From assembly GCF_014490575.1 (NCBI RefSeq), contig NZ_CP061033.1, positions 1,922,001-1,986,000 on the forward strand: a DNA stretch of 64,000 bases, read 5' to 3'. The stretch is from Corynebacterium zhongnanshanii. GTDB lineage: Bacteria; Actinomycetota; Actinomycetes; Mycobacteriales; Mycobacteriaceae. This document shows, one piece after another, positions 53,498 to 62,518 of the stretch (the stretch's first letter is position 1; every line of letters starts with the position of its first letter). A program made the translations under genes and the position numbers. The notes beneath the pieces were generated by a model. That model ran no database searches, had not been told where the DNA came from, and saw only the letters and a program-made list of their open reading frames with translations.

Positions 53498-54926
53498 TCT
53501 TCTCTCCCTGTTGAGTTTCGCGCTGAAGATAGGCACTCGCAGCGCTGGCCGTCACAGCCCCTTGCGACCGGGCCTCCGTCACGGACTCAACCGTGCCCAT
53601 CGGCAAGTTAAACAGCGCCGCCAACGCATCCGTGTACGTCACCCGCTCCCCGTCGGCAGACAGCCGCTTCGCCTGCACCGTCGGAGTGTGCAGCAATTTA
53701 TCCACCACGCGACGCACGGTTCGCTCCACCTCCCGCCGGTCCAGCTCCGACATCCCCGGGGTGTGCTTCTCCAGCTGCAGCAACTCAGCCGCCACCACGT
53801 CGGCCGCCTTCTGGCGCATGGCCTTCACCGTCGGCACCACGGCCTGGGCTCGCTGGTCCTCCAGGAACTCCTCCAGCTCCCGGGCCACGATCTCACGCGC
53901 GGACTCTTCATCCTCCACGCCTTCGCCGGCCATGGTGGTCAGCTCTTCGATGTTCAGCAGCGTCACCTGGTCCAGCTCCGCCACGGCCTGCTCCACATCT
54001 CGTGGCATGGACAGGTCGCACATCACCAGCGGCCGTGGGCTGCGCTGCCGCAGCGCCTCCTCCGTGTGCGCGCGGGTGATCACGTTGCCCACCGCGCCCG
54101 TCGCGGACACCACAATGTCCGCGTCCACCAGCGCCGATGGGATGCCCTCCAGACCAATGGCGTGCGCGCTCACCCCCGCTTCCACGGCGTGCGCCGCCAG
54201 ATTTTCCGCACGCGCCACGGTCCTGTTGGCGACCGTCACGTGGTCAATGCCCAACTTTCCCACATAGGTCGACGCCAAGCTCGCCATCGCCCCAGCACCC
54301 ACAATCACCGCACGCTTCCCTTCTAACGGGCGCTGCGCGGATGTGCGCTGGGCGTCGGAATCAAAAAATCGCAACGCACGGTCCACGGCGAAACTGACCA
54401 TGGACGCCCCAGCACTATCAATCGACGTCTCCGTGTGGACGCGCTTGCCGGTGCGCAAGGCCCGCTGCGTCAGGTCATGGAGCGTCCGGCCCACCGTGCC
54501 CGTCTCGTCAGCAACCTGGTACGCGGAACGCAACTGGCCGATGATCTGCTGCTCCCCCATCACCATCGAATCCAGCCCGCTGGCCACGTTCAGCATGTGC
54601 TCCGCGGCGGCGTTGGAATAGTGAACATACAGGTGCGGCTCCAACTCCTGCGCAGTCACCCCAGTCATGTTCGAGATCGTCTCCACCACATGATCCAGGC
54701 CGGAGTGGAAGGCATTCGAGACGGTGTAGAACTCCATGCGGTTGCAGGTGGACAGTACCAGGGACTCGCTAATGACGTCGTTATCCACCAGCGCTAGCTG
54801 CAGCTTCGACATTTCACTGTCGGCCACATTGACCTTCTCCAGCATGGACACGGGGGCGGAGCGGAAGGATAAGCCAACCAGCAACACGGACGCCGAACCG
54901 GTACCGATCCTGGTGCTAGAGCTCAT
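53490..54926 (-). CDS. hemA: Glutamyl-tRNA reductase
   Basis: A 478-residue enzyme that reduces glutamyl-tRNA(Glu) to glutamate-1-semialdehyde and commits glutamate to haem. The catalytic Cys is in LVLSTCNRMEFYTV (about residue 60). GLDSMVMGEQQIIGQLRSAY, the NADPH-binding AVIVGAGAMASLAS (about 208-221) and the C-terminal dimerisation helices follow. It starts the operon; AGGAGAGG lies about 11 bases upstream of the ATG. Confidence 0.95.
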   Translation of the reverse strand: MSSSTRIGTGSASVLLVGLSFRSAPVSMLEKVNVADSEMSKLQLALVDNDVISESLVLSTCNRMEFYTVSNAFHSGLDHVVETISNMTGVTAQELEPHLYVHYSNAAAEHMLNVASGLDSMVMGEQQIIGQLRSAYQVADETGTVGRTLHDLTQRALRTGKRVHTETSIDSAGASMVSFAVDRALRFFDSDAQRTSAQRPLEGKRAVIVGAGAMASLASTYVGKLGIDHVTVANRTVARAENLAAHAVEAGVSAHAIGLEGIPSALVDADIVVSATGAVGNVITRAHTEEALRQRSPRPLVMCDLSMPRDVEQAVAELDQVTLLNIEELTTMAGEGVEDEESAREIVARELEEFLEDQRAQAVVPTVKAMRQKAADVVAAELLQLEKHTPGMSELDRREVERTVRRVVDKLLHTPTVQAKRLSADGERVTYTDALAALFNLPMGTVESVTEARSQGAVTASAASAYLQRETQQGEKND

Positions 54927-55084
54927 TGCGATGCTCGCCTCTCCTGCTACGTTTGTGCCACGTTTCCTGCTACGTCGATTATCGACCCCTAACCGTATCC
55001 CTTAACCCACCCCTATGACAAAACAACAGTGGTGCTTTGTTATGGAGGGGTTAAGGAAGCAGGGGGAGGCGCGGGTGCGGCCGC

Positions 55085-55330
55085 CTACGACAGCGCCGCG
55101 ATCAACTCCTGGTCATCCACCTCCCAGCACGCAATCTCTTCATCGTCCACCAGGACCACGGGCACGCGATCGCCAAACTCCATATCCAGGCCGGGGCCGT
55201 CCGTGTCCACATCCAAAATCTCCAGGGTGCTGTGGAATCGCTCCACGATGGGCCGGATCTGCTCCACCACTCGCGCGCAAGAACCGCAGGTGGAGCGTGT
55301 CATGACTGTGACTGTGTGGGTGGGCTGCAT
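55085..55330 (-). CDS. Glutaredoxin-like thiol protein (Rv0508-like)
   Basis: An 81-residue thioredoxin-fold protein with the active site TRSTCGSCARV and the cis-Pro region DRVPVVLVDDEEIACWEVD. It sits next to hemA as in M. tuberculosis. The redox partner is unknown. ATG at 55330 is set by TAGGAT exactly 7 bases upstream. Longer frames up to 55489 would read through the divergent promoter. Confidence 0.85.
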   Translation of the reverse strand: MQPTHTVTVMTRSTCGSCARVVEQIRPIVERFHSTLEILDVDTDGPGLDMEFGDRVPVVLVDDEEIACWEVDDQELIAALS

Positions 55331-55337
55331 GATGCTC

Positions 55338-55343
55338 ATCCTA
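55338..55343 (-). promoter_or_regulatory. -10 element of the glutaredoxin-like gene (leaderless)
   Basis: TAGGAT on the minus strand, 7 bases before the ATG at 55330. Confidence 0.55.
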
Positions 55344-55405
55344 ATCCGTGGCTGATTCCTTGCCTCATTCCTTGACTGCTCGCCGCGTTCCTCTGTGCGA
55401 GAGGG

Positions 55406-55411
55406 TAACCT
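55406..55411 (+). promoter_or_regulatory. -10 element of the HAD gene (leaderless)
   Basis: TAACCT followed by 7 bases and the GTG at 55419. Confidence 0.55.
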
Positions 55412-55418
55412 TTTGTGT

Positions 55419-56564
55419 GTGAACGCGCCCTCCCTGACTGACCTCGCCCGCACCACGCGTGCCGCCAGCGAGACCATAACCGACGCCACCAGCGCCGCGA
55501 TACTCAGCGTGCGGGGCTTAGTTCGCCGTCGTCTGAGCCGGGAGATCTTCCCTACCCAGGGTGACGAGGCGCAGAAAGTTGCTGGTCAGGCCAGTGCGAT
55601 GGCCGCACTCCGGGGACGCTACCTGAACCCCGGGGCGTACCTAGACCCCGAAGCTTTCGACGCGGAGACGAATGCCAAGATTGACCGCTTGGCGGATAGC
55701 TACGAAATGACCGGGGACGAGTTCCGGACGGGGCTGCGCAACCTCCAGGGCGCTTCTATGGCTGCCGGGGGATCGAACCGCCTGAATACTCCCGACCCTA
55801 CGATCCCCCAGGACCTAGGTGCCGCCGCGTTCTTCGATGTGGATAACACCCTGATTAAGGGCGCGTCCCTGCTGGTGTTTGCCCGAGGTTTGGCGCGGAA
55901 GAAGTTCTTCACGGTGGGCGAGATTCTGCAGTTTCTGTGGATGCAGGCGAAGTTCCGCGTGATGGGCAAGGAAAATGCCGGCGATATTGCATCGGGACGC
56001 CAGCAGGCGTTGCAATTAGTGGCGGGCCATAAAGAGCAGGACCTCATTCAATTGGGTGAGGAAATCTGGGCTCAGAATATGGCCGAACGCATTTTCCCCG
56101 GCACGAAGGAATTGGCCGATAAGCACCTGCGCGCCGGCCACGAGGTGTGGTTGGTGACGGCCTCCCCGGTGCAGTTGGCGCAGATCATCGCCCGTGAACT
56201 GGGGTTCACGGGCGCTCTGGGGACCGTCACTGAGGTGAAAGATGGGAAGTTCACCGGGAATATGGTGGGCGATATTCTGCACGGTCCGGGTAAGAAGCAC
56301 GCGGTGCTGGCCTTGGCGGCGTCTGAGGGATTAGATCTTGAGCGGTGCACCGCCTATTCGGATTCTTCTAATGACCTTCCCATGCTGTCCATGGTGGGCA
56401 CCGCGGTGGCAGTGAATCCCGATTCGGAATTACGCAGAATTGCCAAGGCACGCGATTGGGAGATCCGCGATTATCGCCGCACTCGGCGAATATTGAAGCG
56501 CTACGGCGCCCCGGCCGCAGGGGCTGCGGCCGTGGCGGGAGGCTACTGGATCAAGCGGCGCTGA
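55419..56564 (+). CDS. HAD-IB phosphatase, SerB1-like
   Basis: A 381-residue HAD-superfamily phosphatase. The HAD motifs are AAFFDVDNTLIKG (I, about residue 133), VTASP (II), GKKHAVLAL (III, Lys) and YSDSSNDLPML (IV). The family is annotated as phosphoserine phosphatase or related and corresponds to Rv0505c. A helical N-terminal section of 120 residues and a C-terminal hydrophobic segment (APAAGAAAVAGGYW) may attach it to the membrane. It is convergent with the CitMHS gene; the stops are 28 bp apart. Confidence 0.85.
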   Translation: MNAPSLTDLARTTRAASETITDATSAAILSVRGLVRRRLSREIFPTQGDEAQKVAGQASAMAALRGRYLNPGAYLDPEAFDAETNAKIDRLADSYEMTGDEFRTGLRNLQGASMAAGGSNRLNTPDPTIPQDLGAAAFFDVDNTLIKGASLLVFARGLARKKFFTVGEILQFLWMQAKFRVMGKENAGDIASGRQQALQLVAGHKEQDLIQLGEEIWAQNMAERIFPGTKELADKHLRAGHEVWLVTASPVQLAQIIARELGFTGALGTVTEVKDGKFTGNMVGDILHGPGKKHAVLALAASEGLDLERCTAYSDSSNDLPMLSMVGTAVAVNPDSELRRIAKARDWEIRDYRRTRRILKRYGAPAAGAAAVAGGYWIKRR

Positions 56565-56591
56565 GCGTGGCAGTATGCGCGCCACACGGCG

Positions 56592-57956
56592 CTAGTGTAG
56601 GATTCCCACCCCGAAAGAAATCAGCACCAACACCGCAGAGAACGCCCACGCCAGTGGGAACGCCACCTTCAAGTACTTTCCCATCTGCCCCTGAGCCAAA
56701 CCCAGAGCCAGCCACAGGGCCGGAGAAAACGGCGACACAAACGTGCCAATCACATTGCCGATAATCAACGCCGCCGCGGCTCCCATGCCGCTCACCCCGA
56801 ACGTGCCCACAGTCTCCTGAACAATCGGCAACACCGAGAAGTAGTAGGCATCCGTGGAGGTCAGCATATCCAACGGCACGCCCAACAGCCCCACAATCAC
56901 ATGGAGATACGGCCCCACGGACTCAGGAAGAACCCTCACCAACGCCAGCGCGATCTCCTCCAACATCCCCGACTCATTCAACACCCCCAGGAACATCGCA
57001 GCAGCCAGGATCACACCTGCCATGGCCAAGGCGTTCGGCGCGTGGCGTCGGAGGGCATTGGATTGCTCATCGGCAGTCGGGAAATTCACGATCATGGCGA
57101 TCGTCGTGGCGATCAGGAACGCCGGCGCAGGCGGGAGGATGTCCGCCAACAACACCACCAGAGTCACGAGCACCAAAAGCACGTTCGTGATGGTCACCCA
57201 CCGGGCAGAACGATAAGAATAGCCCTTGTCCTGGACATCCTTCTCATGCGACGCCGCGAAATCAGCAGCCACCGTCCGCACATCCACGGTAGCCGGGCCA
57301 TGGAATTGGCCGGAGGCGCGAAGGCCGGCTAGGCGTCGTTGTTCAGTCCAGCCCAACCAGGCAGCCACGAGGAACACCAGGACCACCGCAAGCGCCTGCA
57401 TCGGCAAAATATGCAACCAGATCTGATTCGGCTCCTGCGCAACCACCGCACCCGCGCGGCCCAGCGGGCCACCCCACGGCACCATATTCATCACCGACGC
57501 CGCCAACGCCACAATAGTAAGCAGCACATACCGCGACATGCCCAAAGCCTGATAGAGAGGCAGGAGTGCGGGGATGGTGAGCAGGAACGTGGTGGAACCC
57601 GAGCCATCGAGATGGGCCACGATGCCGATCGCGGCGGTGCCGAGGGTCACGAGGAGGACCTTGCCGCGCGTGGCGGTGATCAGCGCGCGGATGACCGGCA
57701 CGAACAGGCCCACGTCCTGGAGAATCCCGAAGAAAATGATGGCGAAGATGAACATCACCACCACGTTGATGACGGAGCCCAGGCCGGAGGAAAAGAAATC
57801 CGCGATGTCCTCCGGGCCGAATCCGCAGATCAGGGCGCCTGCGATCGGCACCAGAGTCATCGGCACGATGGGGTTCACCTTGCCGCGGATGAGCAGGGTG
57901 ACCGTGCTCAGGATGATAACCAGCCCCATCACAGTGAGGCCCAATGGAGTGTTCAT
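56592..57956 (-). CDS. CitMHS-family citrate transporter
   Basis: A 454-residue transporter with 11-12 helices of the CitMHS family, which takes up divalent metal-citrate complexes with protons. The family motif HLDGSGSTTFLLTIPALLPLYQALGM is complete. The metal (Mg2+, Ca2+ or others) is not predictable. ATG 8 bases after GGGAGA. It is not part of the otherwise conserved Rv0500-type block and may be an accessory gene. Confidence 0.88.
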   Translation of the reverse strand: MNTPLGLTVMGLVIILSTVTLLIRGKVNPIVPMTLVPIAGALICGFGPEDIADFFSSGLGSVINVVVMFIFAIIFFGILQDVGLFVPVIRALITATRGKVLLVTLGTAAIGIVAHLDGSGSTTFLLTIPALLPLYQALGMSRYVLLTIVALAASVMNMVPWGGPLGRAGAVVAQEPNQIWLHILPMQALAVVLVFLVAAWLGWTEQRRLAGLRASGQFHGPATVDVRTVAADFAASHEKDVQDKGYSYRSARWVTITNVLLVLVTLVVLLADILPPAPAFLIATTIAMIVNFPTADEQSNALRRHAPNALAMAGVILAAAMFLGVLNESGMLEEIALALVRVLPESVGPYLHVIVGLLGVPLDMLTSTDAYYFSVLPIVQETVGTFGVSGMGAAAALIIGNVIGTFVSPFSPALWLALGLAQGQMGKYLKVAFPLAWAFSAVLVLISFGVGILH

Positions 57957-58164
57957 GCGTCATTCTCCCGGTCGTGACCCCGGCTGTGGATGGCGGGCGG
58001 CTGGCGCCGGGCGGCACTGGTGTGTGCCGGGCTCAGGCTTGGCGCTGGGCGGCCGCATACCGAGGACGGGGCAAGTGGTCGTCAGTGTTCGAGCTAGTCT
58101 AACTCAGGTTGCACCCGGAATGTTCGGACTCAAAACACCCAGGAACCCACCCCTCAAAGCAAAA

Positions 58165-58216
58165 TGCTCGGTCATATCGCCATTTTCCGAGGGAAAAATG
58201 GCGATATGACCGAGCA
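58165..58216 (-). terminator. 22-bp-arm palindrome; terminator of bS22 gene
   Basis: Arms 58165-58186 and 58195-58216 (TGCTCGGTCATATCGCCA inwards) pair perfectly around 8 bases, 18 bases past the bS22 stop on the minus strand, followed by TTTTGCTTTG. The arm pattern and the flanking plus-strand ATTTGTGGG resemble the hem palindromes at 47968 and 50377. Confidence 0.8.
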
Positions 58217-58234
58217 ATTTGTGGGTGCGAAGGC

Positions 58235-58336
58235 TTACTTGCCCAACTTACGACGCTGAACGCGGGTACGGCGCAGCATCTTACGGTGCTTCTTCTTGGA
58301 CATACGCTTGCGGCGCTTCTTAATAACAGAACCCAT
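58235..58336 (-). CDS. Small ribosomal protein bS22 (AURKAIP1/COX24 domain)
   Basis: A 33-residue, highly basic protein, [20 protein letters not shown] and onward to LGK, practically the same as the mycobacterial Rv0500B-type bS22, which binds the small ribosomal subunit. The gene is too short for usual gene callers. The ribosome site GAGG is 8 bases upstream of the ATG. The order proC-HTH-bS22 is conserved in the group. Confidence 0.95.
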   Translation of the reverse strand: MGSVIKKRRKRMSKKKHRKMLRRTRVQRRKLGK

Positions 58337-58611
58337 TGTGGGAACCTCGCTTCATATCGATGGTCATATCTTGTTCACGCCCAGCCTGACCTTCCGGCGG
58401 GCGGACACGGTGCCAGTCTGACAAAAGTGGGGCGGACCGACACGAATGGTCAATAGTTTAGCGCGTCCCCCATCCCGTCACCAAAGCGGGGCGCGCTTCG
58501 CGCGCTGTTCCACGCGCTGTGTAGCCAGCCCGGGCACGCGCCGCGCGCACCGTACGCACCACGCACTGGCAGCAACGTCGCAGCTCCCTGAGGGGCAGAA
58601 GTACAACGGCA

Positions 58612-58681
58612 TGACACAGTTAAGCCCCGGAAACACTCGAAAGTGGGCCATTTCAGAGACTTCCGGGGCTTAAGTGTGTCA
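58612..58681. repeat. Inverted repeat with nested hairpin
   Basis: Arms of 21 bp, at 58612-58632 and 58661-58681, pair with one mismatch around 28 bases that hold a second small stem (CACT-CGAA-AGTG). It lies in the 558-bp gene-free gap between bS22 and the HTH gene. The rest of that gap (58337-58611, 58682-58839) is GC-rich and I see nothing else in it. Confidence 0.7.
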
Positions 58682-58839
58682 CGCTATGGCACTTTCTCGT
58701 CGGCCGACGCCGACACGTGGCAGCGCGGGGTGCGCGCAGGCAGTATGCTCCACGTGCAGCGCGGCCCGCGGCCGCGGCGCGGCAGCGCGCAGGCCCCGCG
58801 TGCAGTGCGCGCTCGCGCGCGGAGGCTCGCGCACAGCAA

Positions 58840-58877
58840 AGCTCCCTGAGTGTTCCTCAAGGAACGCTCAGGGAGCT
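58840..58877 (-). terminator. Terminator of the HTH gene
   Basis: Arms of 18 bp, 58840-58857 and 58860-58877, pair with one mismatch around a 2-base loop, 17 bases past the HTH stop on the minus strand. Only a short T-run (TTT) follows. Confidence 0.65.
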
Positions 58878-58894
58878 CAGGGCGCTTGAGAAGC

Positions 58895-59101
58895 TTAACC
58901 GGTCTTCGTTGCAGTGTATTCCGAAGATCCCAGGTACTCGTTCACTGCGGACTCGCGCACACGGAAGTTGCGGCCTACCTGAACGGCTGGCAGCTCTTCG
59001 GAGTGGATCAAGCGGTACACAGTCATCTTGGACACGCGCATGAGGTCTGCAACCTCAGCAACGGTCAAGAAGCTTCCATTGTCATTACTAGCATTAGCCA
59101 T
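58895..59101 (-). CDS. Excisionase-family helix-turn-helix protein
   Basis: A 68-residue DNA-binding protein with a MerR-like HTH of the excisionase/BldC type: FLTVAEVADLMRVSKMTVYRLIHSEELPAVQVGRNFRVRESAVNEYL. It is the counterpart of Rv0500A and is conserved beside proC and bS22. It is likely a chromosomal regulator and not a phage protein. ATG with AGTGAAG upstream. Confidence 0.88.
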   Translation of the reverse strand: MANASNDNGSFLTVAEVADLMRVSKMTVYRLIHSEELPAVQVGRNFRVRESAVNEYLGSSEYTATKTG

Positions 59102-59461
59102 ATTTTCTTCACTTTCTTGGCGCCCTCATGCGCGGCAGGCTTCCCCTCCTGCACGACATCGCACGTGAATCGCTCGTCCATAATCGTACGTGATTCTTGT
59201 GATTTATGTGAAATAGAGGGAAAAAATGGACGTGTGAGACCTTTCACTACTGCTGCCACGCAAGTTATCGCATGTTATCGCACGCTAAAGCTGTGAACAG
59301 TGTTACAGAAAGCAGCGGCAGCATACCCACATGTTGGGGGAGAGGACTCCTCGGTCGCGGCGCCGGCGCTGCGATCATCCGGCCGGGAGATCCGACTCAG
59401 GACGCAACTGGGCAACCGGCGCCAGAGAGGTCGACTCAGGACGCGCGCAGCCGCCTCGCCG
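59102..59461. other. Promoter region of the HTH gene and 3' flank of proC
   Basis: A 360-bp gene-free gap. Near 59266-59285 the plus strand has the direct repeat GTTATCGCA twice (10-bp spacing), a possible regulator site for the minus-strand HTH gene. A minus-strand frame at 59065-59259 overlaps the HTH start and has no ribosome site; not accepted. Confidence 0.4.
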
Positions 59462-60301
59462 CTAGTCTTCCTTGTTCTGCTGCCCCAGCTCCACGGAACG
59501 ATCGCGACACGCCTGCATCGCCTGGAAGAAGGCCTTACGCAGGCCGTTCTCCTCCAACGCCCGAGTAGCGGCCGCAGTGGTGCCGCCAGGGCTGGTGACT
59601 TTCGTGCGGAGAGTGTTGGCGTCGTCCCCATCATCCTCATCCAGGTTCCGCTCCAGCATCGCCGCAGAACCCGCAGCGGTGGACACGGCCAGCTCCTCCG
59701 CAACTGGGCGTGGCAGGCCGAGCTGCACGCCCGCGTCCGTCATCGCCTCCACGACCAGGAAGAAGTAGGCCGGGCCAGAGCCGGACACGGCGGTCACGGC
59801 ATCCAGGTCCTTCTCCTTGACGATCAGCGCGCGGCCGGTGTTCTCCATGAGCTTCTTCACGCCCTGCAAGTGCGTGTCCTCCGCGTGGCGTCCGCCGGCG
59901 ATGCCGCTGGCACCCTTGCCCACCAGCATCGGCGTATTCGGCATGACGCGCACCACAGGAGTTCCCGCGGCCAGCTGGGACTCCATGAATCCGATGGACA
60001 CGCCGGCCGCCACGGATACCACGACCGTGTCCGCGGAATTGCCGCTCACCGTATCCGCAATGTCCTTAAGAACGACGCCGACCACATCAGGCTTGACGGC
60101 AATCACCACAAAGTCGGCTTCTTCGGCTACTTCGGTGGCGTCGTCCGTAGCGACCACGCCGTAGCGTTCGCGCAGTTCTTCGCGTCGCGGCTGGGCGGGG
60201 TCGCTCACCACGACGTGCTTGGCGTCCACGCCTCCCGAGATCACGCCCGAGATGAGAGCTTCGCCAATGTTTCCTCCACCAATAATTCCAATTCGTGTCA
60301 T
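59462..60301 (-). CDS. proC: Pyrroline-5-carboxylate reductase
   Basis: A 279-residue enzyme for the last step of proline synthesis. The Rossmann motif RIGIIGGGNIGEALI is at the N-terminus, then AVKPDVV, VRVMPNTPMLVGKGASGI and the C-terminal signature VSGSGPAYFFLVVEAMTDAGVQLGLPRPVAEELAVST. The length is normal and the ATG follows CTGGAGAT. Confidence 0.96.
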   Translation of the reverse strand: MTRIGIIGGGNIGEALISGVISGGVDAKHVVVSDPAQPRREELRERYGVVATDDATEVAEEADFVVIAVKPDVVGVVLKDIADTVSGNSADTVVVSVAAGVSIGFMESQLAAGTPVVRVMPNTPMLVGKGASGIAGGRHAEDTHLQGVKKLMENTGRALIVKEKDLDAVTAVSGSGPAYFFLVVEAMTDAGVQLGLPRPVAEELAVSTAAGSAAMLERNLDEDDGDDANTLRTKVTSPGGTTAAATRALEENGLRKAFFQAMQACRDRSVELGQQNKED

Positions 60302-60467
60302 ATCTCCAGAGTGCCAGCTTCACTCGTGTTTCGCACCCTTGCAGGCTGTGAGCAGCGCAAACCGCCCTCCTGCGGTGGCAGGAGGGCGGGTGTTGCGTGG
60401 GGTATGGGAGGCCTTGGGCCGGGCGTGAGCGGATGTTTATCGCGAGGCTATATCGCGATGATGAGAG

Positions 60468-61343
60468 CTATATGCCGATTATGAGGCGCGGCCCGATAGT
60501 CAGCACCAGGCCCACGATGAGGGCCAGGATCATCAGCAGTTTGTCCTTGTGGCGGAGCAGCAGGTGCACTCCAACGACCATGGCGACGGTGGCGATCAGC
60601 GCCAAGGCCAGCACGATGATGGGGCTGACGTTGGCCCACAGCAGGTTGAAGCCGATGAAAATCAGCACACCCGCAGCGACCGCGCCGATAGCCTGGGCGA
60701 TCATGGCTGGCCAGGAGATGCGGTTGTCTTCGAAGTCCACGACCTCGTTGTCGGAGAGGGTGGCGACGAGTTCTTCGAACTCTTTCGGGCCTTCCACGGG
60801 GCCTTCGGCACGGTCGGTCTCGACCTCGTTGGCTTCTTCGACGTCACGGGCCTCTTCAGCGGTGGGCTCTGCCTCATCGAGGTGGTCTGCCTCAGCTTCT
60901 TCAGCGCTTGGCTTTTCAGCAGGCGCCGCAGACTCAGCAGCAGGCGCAGCGGCCGCAGCAACAGCCGCGCCGGATTCTTCGGCGTGGGCCTCCGGGTCGG
61001 AAACCTCGGCGTCGATGGGATCATCCCCAGCAAGCTCCACGTCGATGGGTTCGGCGGCGACCTGGTCGGCGTCGGTCACAGTACGTACCTCAGCCTCCGT
61101 CTCCTCAGCATCGACCAGCTCAGCCTCAAGGATCTCCGGCTCGGTCACGTTCACCGAATCTCTGTCCAGCGCCTGAGCAGCGCGGATGTGCTCATCCTTC
61201 ACGACGGGGATGGATCCCGTCAGCTCCGCAACGCTCACACCGCCCTCGGACAGGCTGCGACGACGATGCGGACGAGAACTGTCGGAAGAACCGCTGCGCC
61301 CATGGCGGGCCAGCAGTTCTGCAACGGTTAGCTTCTCACTCAT
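60468..61343 (-). CDS. Membrane protein with acidic domain (Rv0497-like)
   Basis: A 291-residue protein. The N-terminal 60 residues are basic and conserved-looking (KLTVAELLARHGRSG, RRSLSEGGVSVAELTGSIPVV). Residues 65-205 are very acidic, rich in Glu/Ala, and variable. Three hydrophobic segments fill the last 85 residues (WPAMIAQAIGAVAAGVLIFIGFNLLW, IIVLALALIATVAMVVGVHLLL, LLMILALIVGLVLTIGPRLI). It corresponds to Rv0497, next to ppx. The VAELLARHG motif recurs in actinobacterial proteins and may be a protein-binding peptide. Confidence 0.75.
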   Translation of the reverse strand: MSEKLTVAELLARHGRSGSSDSSRPHRRRSLSEGGVSVAELTGSIPVVKDEHIRAAQALDRDSVNVTEPEILEAELVDAEETEAEVRTVTDADQVAAEPIDVELAGDDPIDAEVSDPEAHAEESGAAVAAAAAPAAESAAPAEKPSAEEAEADHLDEAEPTAEEARDVEEANEVETDRAEGPVEGPKEFEELVATLSDNEVVDFEDNRISWPAMIAQAIGAVAAGVLIFIGFNLLWANVSPIIVLALALIATVAMVVGVHLLLRHKDKLLMILALIVGLVLTIGPRLIIGI

Positions 61344-61536
61344 TCACGTTTCCCATCAGCTTAAAACGCCTACGTCACATGGCACTTTAAGAGTGCATAT
61401 TACTCTGAGATCCACCAGGCCGATAATTGCCGAACGCACCCGGATGTGACACAGAAGTTACTCTAAAAGTTATTACAGCCTAAATTAGCCTATCGCGCCA
61501 GGCCGTGTGACCGCTTCGCAGCGCACACTTACAGCC

Positions 61537-62487
61537 CTAATGCGTCCAATAACTCCACGGCGCCTTCTCCACATCTGTGTGCGCAAAGATCACACCCTCG
61601 CGTAACGCCCACGGGCAGTTCTTCAGCGTATCGATGTCCAGGTGGCGCATGGTTGCCTCCGCGACCAGCGCGCCGGCCACGATCTGGTAGGAGCGGTCCA
61701 CATTCACGCCCTCCAGCTCGGCCCTGTCGGCGGCGGTCATTCGGGAGATGAAGGCGATCAGCTGCCTCAGGCCGGCCTGGGTCAGCCGTCGCTCCACCCG
61801 AAGGCCCGCGGAGGACGGCGCCGCACCCGTCAGGCGCGCCAGCATTTTGAAGGTTTTGGAGGTTCCCACGGCCAGGTCGATCTCGCCGTATTCCTTGATC
61901 TGTTTCACCGGCTCTTTGAGCGTTTCGTCGATGTATTCCCGCAGGTCGGCGATGGCTTTTTTGCTCGGCGGGTCCGTTTCGAACCAGTCGCGGGTCAGGC
62001 GGCCCGCGCCGAGGTTCACGCTGCACGCGATGTCTGGGTTTTCGTTATCTCCCACGGAGATTTCTAGGGATCCGCCACCGATGTCCAGGTCGCAGATGCG
62101 GCCTGCCGACCAGCCGAACCATCGGCGCACCGCCAGGAAGGTCAGGCGCGCTTCGTCCTCACCGGACAGGATCTGCAGCCGCACGCCGGTTTTCTTGTCC
62201 ACATGATCCAGCACGGCTTCCCCGTTGGCTGCGCTGCGAATCGCGGAGGTTGCGAATGCCAACATGGATTCGCATTGGAACTGGTCCGCCATTTCGCGAG
62301 CCAGGGCCACGCCTTTGGTGAGCCGGTCGATGCCCTCCTTATTAATGGCGCCCTGTGTGTCCAGGTATTCCACCAGGCGCATGGGGGTTTTCCAGTTGCT
62401 CATGGGGGTTGGCGGGCCGCCTCGTTGGGCGTCAACCACCACGAGGTGAACCGTATTACTTCCGACATCTAGGACACCTAATCGCAC
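61537..62487 (-). CDS. ppx: Exopolyphosphatase/GppA family phosphatase
   Basis: A 316-residue ASKHA-fold enzyme of the Ppx/GppA family; the mycobacterial counterpart at this locus is Rv0496, an exopolyphosphatase. It shows [18 protein letters not shown] (phosphate 1), [18 protein letters not shown], and [14 protein letters not shown] (phosphate 2). It is a short two-domain form. The GTG at 62487 lies 6 bases after TAATCT, on a divergent leaderless promoter shared with the 62519 gene. Confidence 0.88.
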   Translation of the reverse strand: MRLGVLDVGSNTVHLVVVDAQRGGPPTPMSNWKTPMRLVEYLDTQGAINKEGIDRLTKGVALAREMADQFQCESMLAFATSAIRSAANGEAVLDHVDKKTGVRLQILSGEDEARLTFLAVRRWFGWSAGRICDLDIGGGSLEISVGDNENPDIACSVNLGAGRLTRDWFETDPPSKKAIADLREYIDETLKEPVKQIKEYGEIDLAVGTSKTFKMLARLTGAAPSSAGLRVERRLTQAGLRQLIAFISRMTAADRAELEGVNVDRSYQIVAGALVAEATMRHLDIDTLKNCPWALREGVIFAHTDVEKAPWSYWTH

Positions 62488-62493
62488 TGCTTA

Positions 62494-62499
62494 AGATTA
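62494..62499 (-). promoter_or_regulatory. -10 element of ppx (leaderless)
   Basis: TAATCT on the minus strand, 6 bases before the GTG at 62487. Only 5 bp separate it from the opposite -10 element. Confidence 0.5.
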
Positions 62500-62504
62500 A
62501 CCGA

Positions 62505-62510
62505 TACGGT
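62505..62510 (+). promoter_or_regulatory. -10 element of the 62519 gene (leaderless)
   Basis: TACGGT, 8 bases before the GTG at 62519. Confidence 0.5.
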
Positions 62511-62518
62511 GGGTGCTT

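Noticed and set aside
58895..59101. Prophage excisionase
   Set aside because: The gene is at the conserved proC-bS22 locus and there are no integrase or phage genes nearby.
59065..59259. Minus-strand 64-codon frame overlapping the HTH start
   Set aside because: It is in another frame, overlaps the conserved HTH gene and has no ribosome site.
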